From: Bosea vestrisii
GTDB taxonomy: Bacteria > Pseudomonadota > Alphaproteobacteria > Rhizobiales > Beijerinckiaceae
Length of the DNA stretch: 64,000 nucleotides
Direction: 5' to 3'
NCBI RefSeq assembly: GCF_030144325.1
Contig: NZ_CP126307.1
Coordinates: 4,678,001-4,742,000, forward strand
Part shown: one piece after another, positions 59,756-64,000 of the stretch
Position numbering within the stretch: the stretch's first letter is position 1
Layout: each line of letters begins with the position of its first letter
The notes under the pieces: model-generated
Databases searched by the model: none
What the model saw: only the letters and a program-made list of their open reading frames with translations
Told to the model about the DNA's origin: nothing
Made by a program: the position numbers and the translations under genes

Positions 59756-60020
59756 ATGCCGAGCGGCAGCAGGTGGTCCATCCGATTCTGAGCCAGGAAG
59801 CTGCGTTGCGAAGCTTCAGTATCCTTGCGAGGAACCGGATCGGCCGGTCGAGAGCTCACGGCTAGCCACCGGATCGAGTTGTTTGGCGACAAGGATTGCT
59901 TGCCCCGAATAAATGGAAGGCTGCATACGGTGTAGCTGTCAAAACGATCTTGCCCGCCTATGGTGGGCGCGATCGTCCAATGGCGTGCGCCGTGTGCGGT
60001 GAGGGGCTTCGAAACGTTCA
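59756..60020. other. Non-coding gap between mgtE and the bestrophin-like gene
   Basis: A 265-base stretch. I see no convincing gene, terminator or known RNA in it. A 89-codon minus frame (59752-60021) covers the same bases but has no recognisable protein character. GC content is lower than the average of the window. Confidence 0.5.
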
Positions 60021-61022
60021 ATGTATGTAGGCCGTTCTTACAGATTGTTGGACTTCGCCCTCTGGTCGCGACGTAGCGTCATCTACATGGTCGTGGTGAG
60101 CGCCTTGGCCGTAGCGGCCTATCGCTTTCCGGGCACCTCAGGGTTCTCGGTGCCTTGGTCTATCGTGCTGGTGCTTGGCACGACGGTTTCACTTGTAGCC
60201 GGGTTCAAGAATTCGCAGGTATTTACGCGCGCTAACGAGGCTCTTCAGGCTTTTTCGCAAATTACCGCGAGCAGCCGGATGTGGTCCAGCTTCTGTCGAG
60301 ATTTCACGGATACATCGACGGCAACGCAGCTCATCTACCGTCATATCGCCTGGATGACGGCATTGCGGTTCGCGTTACGCCGGCCGATGCCTTGGGAGTC
60401 CCTGGTGCGAGCAGCCAACGTCGAGTTCCGGCGGCGGCGATATCACATCCAGGAGGACAAAAAATCGCTTCCAGACGAACTGCGCGAGCTGTTGGGCGAA
60501 GAAGCCGAGAGTGTCTTGAAGTCGCCGCAGCCGGCGATAGCTCTCCTTGATATGCAATTGGCTCAGGTCAACGGGCTGCTCAAAAGTACTAGCATCCCAC
60601 CGCAGATATATTCTGAACTTACGAAGCTCTTGCGTGACTTCCATGACCAACAGGCGCGTTGCGATCGCATCAAGAACAATCCTTACCCCCGGCAATACGC
60701 GATCATCAGCTCGATATTCATGACTATCTTCTGCACCTTGCTGCCGTTTGGAATCGTCCCGGTCTTTGCGGAAATGGGCAAATTGGGTGGCTTTCTCAGC
60801 TCTATCGCGATCTGGCTAACGATCCCATTCAGTGCGCTTCTTGGATGGGTGTACATGTCCCTCGACCTGGTCGGCGAGAGCAGTGCCAATCCGTTTGAGG
60901 GCAACGCCAATGACGTGCCCATCTCCCAAATCTGCAGGGATATCGAGATCGAGTTGCGGAGGGGCCTTGGAGAAGGCAACCTGCCAAGCGCGCTGCGACC
61001 GGTCAATGATATCGCGACCTGA
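60021..61022 (+). CDS. Bestrophin-like membrane protein
   Basis: A 333-residue membrane protein matching the bacterial bestrophin-like/RFP-TM family: helices near residues 20-60 (RRSVIYMVVVSALAVAAYRF; IVLVLGTTVSLVAGFKNSQVF), the FTRANEALQAFSQITASSRMW segment and a C-terminal pair of helices with IFCTLLPFGIVPVFAEMG. Bacterial members form ion channels, but the ion is not predictable. The gene has about 49% GC in sampled lines, well below its neighbours, and AT-ending codons, which suggests horizontal acquisition. Confidence 0.75.
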   Translation: MYVGRSYRLLDFALWSRRSVIYMVVVSALAVAAYRFPGTSGFSVPWSIVLVLGTTVSLVAGFKNSQVFTRANEALQAFSQITASSRMWSSFCRDFTDTSTATQLIYRHIAWMTALRFALRRPMPWESLVRAANVEFRRRRYHIQEDKKSLPDELRELLGEEAESVLKSPQPAIALLDMQLAQVNGLLKSTSIPPQIYSELTKLLRDFHDQQARCDRIKNNPYPRQYAIISSIFMTIFCTLLPFGIVPVFAEMGKLGGFLSSIAIWLTIPFSALLGWVYMSLDLVGESSANPFEGNANDVPISQICRDIEIELRRGLGEGNLPSALRPVNDIAT

Positions 61023-61175
61023 GCAACCGCCCGGCGCAATCGGGCCCGACATGGTTCGGTGCGGAACGCCTTTTAGATAACCCCGCGAGACTCCGATGAG
61101 ACTGTCGACCTGCGGCTCACATCAACCGCCTGTCGATGCTCCACAGTTGGAGAGTATTGCCCGGCATCCTCTCGC

Positions 61176-62894
61176 TTAGGCGGCCGCGCGCGCGACCACC
61201 CGGTTGCGGCCGGCCGCCTTGGCTTCGTAGAGCGCCTGATCCGCCGCCTCGACGAGATCGGGCCAACTGCCATCGGCAGGCGCCATTGCTGCTACGCCGA
61301 AGCTCGCGGTGACGTTGAGGGTCGCGCCGGTATCGAGCGAAAAGGGCGCGGCAAGGAAGGCGCTGCGTAGACGCTCGGCGATCTGGTCAGGCTGCGCTGT
61401 GGGATCGGTCAGCAGGATGGCGAATTCCTCGCCGCCGAAACGGGCGATGACGTCTGTCGGTCGTAAGGCCGCCTGCAACCGACGGGCGGTTTCCTTCAGT
61501 ACCTCGTCGCCGGCGATATGGCCGTAATTGTCGTTGATCCGCTTGAAATGGTCGATGTCGAGCAGGATCAATGGCAGCGGTTGCTGCTCGGATCGCGCAG
61601 CCAGCATGCTCGCGGCGCGTTGTTCCAGGGCGCCGCGGTTCAGTATCCCGGTCAAACCGTCCGTTTCCGCCAGCTGCCGCAACTGGGCCGTCAGCTTGAG
61701 CTTTTCCCGATCGAGGGCGTCACGCTCCGTCAGCTTGCTGCGCAAGGCATCGAGCGCGTCGAAAAGGCTGCTGATTTCGCTGGGCGTTTTGCGCGTCGCA
61801 TAGGAGGCGCCGGTCTTGCCAGCGGCCATGTCCATGACGGCGTCACGCGCCGAAAGCAGCGGACGGAACAGCAATGTCTGGCTGGCGATGACGAGGATGA
61901 GTTCGAGAAGCAGGGCGATCAGGGTGATGGCGCTGATGATGATCAGGACCCGGTGCGCATGCTCGCCGTCGGCTTTAACCTTCACCATGGCGGTATCGAG
62001 GTATAGGTCGCGCAGCCGTTCAAGTGAGGCGAAGGTCGGCACGATCTGGTTCGTGAAGGTGATCGTGTCGAAGCCGTAATTGCCGTCCTCGCCTGTGCCC
62101 AGGAGCTCGCGGTAGATCGCCATGCCCTTGCCGAAGAAATCCTCGACCACGGCGCGGCGCGTCGCCGCGATCTGCGGGTTGGTGTTCGTGCCGGTCTGCT
62201 GTTCGACCAGCTGCCAGAAGCCGAGCACGCGGCCATAGGCGATATCATGTGCCGAGCGGTGCTCGGGGCCGATCGGCGTGCGCGCCGCGATCGAGGCGAC
62301 GAAGTTGGAGCCCATGCGCCCGACCTGCTCGCGGATATCGCTCAGCATTCGGGCGACCAGCGCGGTGCCGATCAGATGGTCGGATTCGGCGGTGTTGAAA
62401 TCGCTGATCGCGGCATCGACCAGCGCTTGCGCCGTGTCGACGACGCCGAACATGGTCAGGACGACTTTGTGGAAGTCCTGCGGCCTGCGCGCCCGCAAGG
62501 GCTGCCTGTCGAGGGCGTTGATCAGTTGGCGGGCCTCGGTCAGCGACCGCCTCGTCTCGGCCAGCTGTTGCGAAAAGCCGGCGATCGGGGATAGCCGATC
62601 CAGTGCGGCATCGGTGTTCGCTCGGAACGTGATCAGGCGCCTGCGCGAGGCGCTGTCGGTGCTGGGCTCCTCGCCAAGCACGCTGTTGACCGGGCCGCGC
62701 TCGGCCGAGAGGCGGTTCACGGCACGCATCACCAGCTGGAAGCGCTCGAGCCGTGTCTCGCTGAGCCGGGTCGCCTGGAGTTCCCTCTAATAGGTCGAGA
62801 TCAGGATCGCGCCGAGAACCACCGAGCAGCCGAGGATCACCGCGAGGGCCGCCCAGAACCGGTAACTGAGACTGCGATGCTTCGACATAGGCAT
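61176..62894 (-). pseudogene. Membrane GGDEF protein (diguanylate cyclase) with an in-frame amber codon
   Basis: If read through, a 572-residue protein: first membrane helix (about 12-34), a periplasmic domain (about 36-290), second helix (VLIIISAITLIALLLELILV), a HAMP-like linker with coiled coil and a C-terminal GGDEF domain with RFGGEEFAILL. The RPTD sequence five residues earlier is an intact inhibitory (I) site. So it should make c-di-GMP under product feedback. Codon 36 is TAG (62787-62789), between the first helix and RELQATRLSET; TAC would give a natural Tyr. Initiation at 62732 would lose the first helix. Confidence 0.85.
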
Positions 62895-63178
62895 TACCGG
62901 AAGAGGAGTCGGCGCTGGCCGGCCGTCGGGGAAACGCCCCGGCGTTGCGTGCCGTAAAGCCAGAGCGCTTGGTCATCGGAGCTGCGGGGCTGCGCAGGGC
63001 ACATCGCAGGTGTGCAGCGCTTTCCTTAACATTCCGCTACGGCAGTATTGGCGCCGGCAAGCGGTGCGTTCGTTGCTGCGGCCGAGGCTAGAAGCCGCAG
63101 GTTTGCTCGATCGAGATGACCGTCAGCACGAAATGGTCGAGACTTGCGAGGAGGCCGGGCGTCTCGTCCGCCATCCTT
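62895..63178. other. Non-coding gap between the histidine kinase and GGDEF genes
   Basis: A 284-base stretch, both neighbours being transcribed leftward. I find no gene and no obvious terminator; it presumably holds the GGDEF promoter. Confidence 0.4.
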
Positions 63179-64000
63179 TCAGCTCGCCAGCACCCGCTGC
63201 GGCGGGAAGGTGACTTCGACCAGCGTGCCTTCCTTCTTGACACTGGTGATGGTCAGCGCCGCCCGGTTGGCTTCGACCAGTGCCTTGGTCAATGGCAGGC
63301 CGAGGCCGGTGCCGCCGGATCTGCGCGTCGTCGGCACCTGCCGGAACGGCTCTAGCGCCAGCTTGATCTCGTCATCGTCCATGCCGATGCCGGTGTCGCG
63401 CACCCGCAGGATCGCCTCGCCCTGGTCGCCGAGCGCGGTCGAGACGATCACCTGCCCGCCGGCATCGGTGAACTTCACCGCATTGGAAAGCAGGTTGATC
63501 ACGATCTGGCGCAGCGAGCGCTCGTCGGCGACGACCGGCGGCAGCTTCGGCGCCAGCCCTGAGCGCAGCACGACCCGGCCGCGCTGGGCTTCCGGTTGCA
63601 GCAGGTTGACGGTCGAGAGTGCGATCTCGTTCAGGTTGACGCTGCCGAAGTCGAGGTCGAGCTTGCCGGCCTCGATCTTGGCGAGGTCGAGCAGGTCGTT
63701 GACCAGGCTGATGACGTAGCCGCCCGACAGGTGGATATCGCGCAGGTATTCCTTGTAGCGCTCGTTCGCGATCGGCCCGAAGCGCTCTTCCGCCATCACC
63801 TCGGCGAAGCCGATGATGGCGTTGAGCGGTGTCCGGATCTCGTGGCTGATCTTGGCGAGCACGTCGGATTTCTGCGCGCTCGCCTTCTCGGCCGTCTTGC
63901 GTGCCTCAACCAGCTCGCCCTCGGTCTTCTTCCAGGCGGTGATATCGCGCAGGACCGCGCAGAACTTGCTGTCCGGCTTCTCGGCAATCCGTCCCATCGT
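63179..64000 (-). CDS. PAS-domain sensor histidine kinase (N-terminus beyond the window)
   Basis: The C-terminal 273 or so residues of a histidine kinase. Visible are the end of a PAS domain (FCAVLRDITAWKKTE), H box ISHEIRTPLNAIIGFAEVM with the phosphorylated His, N box NLLSNAVKFT, G1 DTGIGM and G2 GGTGLGLPL. The EERFGPI and HLSGGYVISLVNDLLDLAKIE stretches are typical of the Hyphomicrobiales PleC/DivJ/PdhS group, which act in cell-cycle control, but this C-terminal part alone does not tell which. The gene continues past base 64000. Confidence 0.9.
   Translation of the reverse strand, partial: TMGRIAEKPDSKFCAVLRDITAWKKTEGELVEARKTAEKASAQKSDVLAKISHEIRTPLNAIIGFAEVMAEERFGPIANERYKEYLRDIHLSGGYVISLVNDLLDLAKIEAGKLDLDFGSVNLNEIALSTVNLLQPEAQRGRVVLRSGLAPKLPPVVADERSLRQIVINLLSNAVKFTDAGGQVIVSTALGDQGEAILRVRDTGIGMDDDEIKLALEPFRQVPTTRRSGGTGLGLPLTKALVEANRAALTITSVKKEGTLVEVTFPPQRVLAS

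Noticed and set aside
1..64000. tRNA or rRNA genes, CRISPR arrays, prophage and insertion sequences
   Set aside because: I saw no T-loop/anticodon patterns, no regularly spaced repeats and no transposase, integrase or phage structural proteins.

Overview
The window is a GC-rich (mostly mid-60s percent) chromosomal segment of an alphaproteobacterium of the order Hyphomicrobiales (Rhizobiales). The placement rests on gene content and order: a ctaC-ctaD-ctaB-ctaG cytochrome oxidase cluster, a split FoF1 operon with a b/b' pair, the CcrM GANTC methyltransferase beside rnhB, split gcvPA/gcvPB, DUF1236 and IalB-type secreted proteins, and palindromic intergenic repeats. A Bosea-like relative is my guess and is not proven by the sequence. 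There is no tRNA, rRNA, CRISPR array, prophage or insertion sequence; this is essentially core chromosome with a few accessory modules.

Layout. 1-4333 (minus): aa3-type cytochrome c oxidase and its assembly factors. 4701-5824: IalB-like protein and an overlapping lipoprotein. 5861-10788: glycine cleavage operon (gcvT, gcvH, gcvPA, gcvPB) behind a tandem glycine riboswitch. 10846-11531 (minus): Phd/VapC-type toxin-antitoxin pair. 11699-13009: L,D-transpeptidase. 13108-15738 (minus): atpI-atpB-atpE-atpF'-atpF behind a strong sigma70 promoter. 16056-25336: smc, dsbA-like, DUF721 (DciA-like), GNAT, mutY, ccrM, phzF-like and rnhB, a chromosome-maintenance neighbourhood. 25397-34381: haloacetate-dehalogenase-like hydrolase, a radical SAM gene with a LexA-type box, a GT2-like protein, zinc peptidase, cydAB (bd/CIO oxidase), uracil-DNA glycosylase and ETF-QO. 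34468-44542: tiny lipoprotein, TPR protein, ispE, LysE exporter, polyprenyl synthase, DUF2007, tRNA methyltransferase-like, two Gly/Tyr-rich secreted proteins, glyQ-glyS. 44543-45353: palindromic repeats around a 53-residue membrane protein. 45354-48517: a three-gene uracil-catabolism (URC) operon. 48582-49447: RES/Xre toxin-antitoxin. 49545-54764 (minus): DUF1236 protein, then LysR-tctB-tctA-tctC-allA. 54995-64000: DMT permease, GST, acyl-CoA dehydrogenase, mgtE, a low-GC bestrophin-like gene, a GGDEF protein and a truncated histidine kinase.

How the genes work together. Respiration is well covered: aa3 oxidase, bd oxidase, ETF-QO feeding the quinone pool, and the Fo sector that uses the proton gradient. 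The riboswitch couples free glycine to the cleavage system that makes 5,10-methylene-THF. The URC operon (Urc1 GTP-cyclohydrolase-II-like, Urc4 DUF1688, uracil phosphoribosyltransferase) matches the UMP-dependent route of uracil degradation described in yeast and bacteria. The LysR-TTT-AllA operon looks like carboxylate import linked to ureide breakdown.

Caution about the sequence. At least eight reading-frame indels and one in-frame amber codon fall in genes that otherwise look intact, including the normally essential smc. Several indels sit in G/C homopolymers, so I read most as sequencing or assembly errors. I give the full gene span and describe the break in each case.
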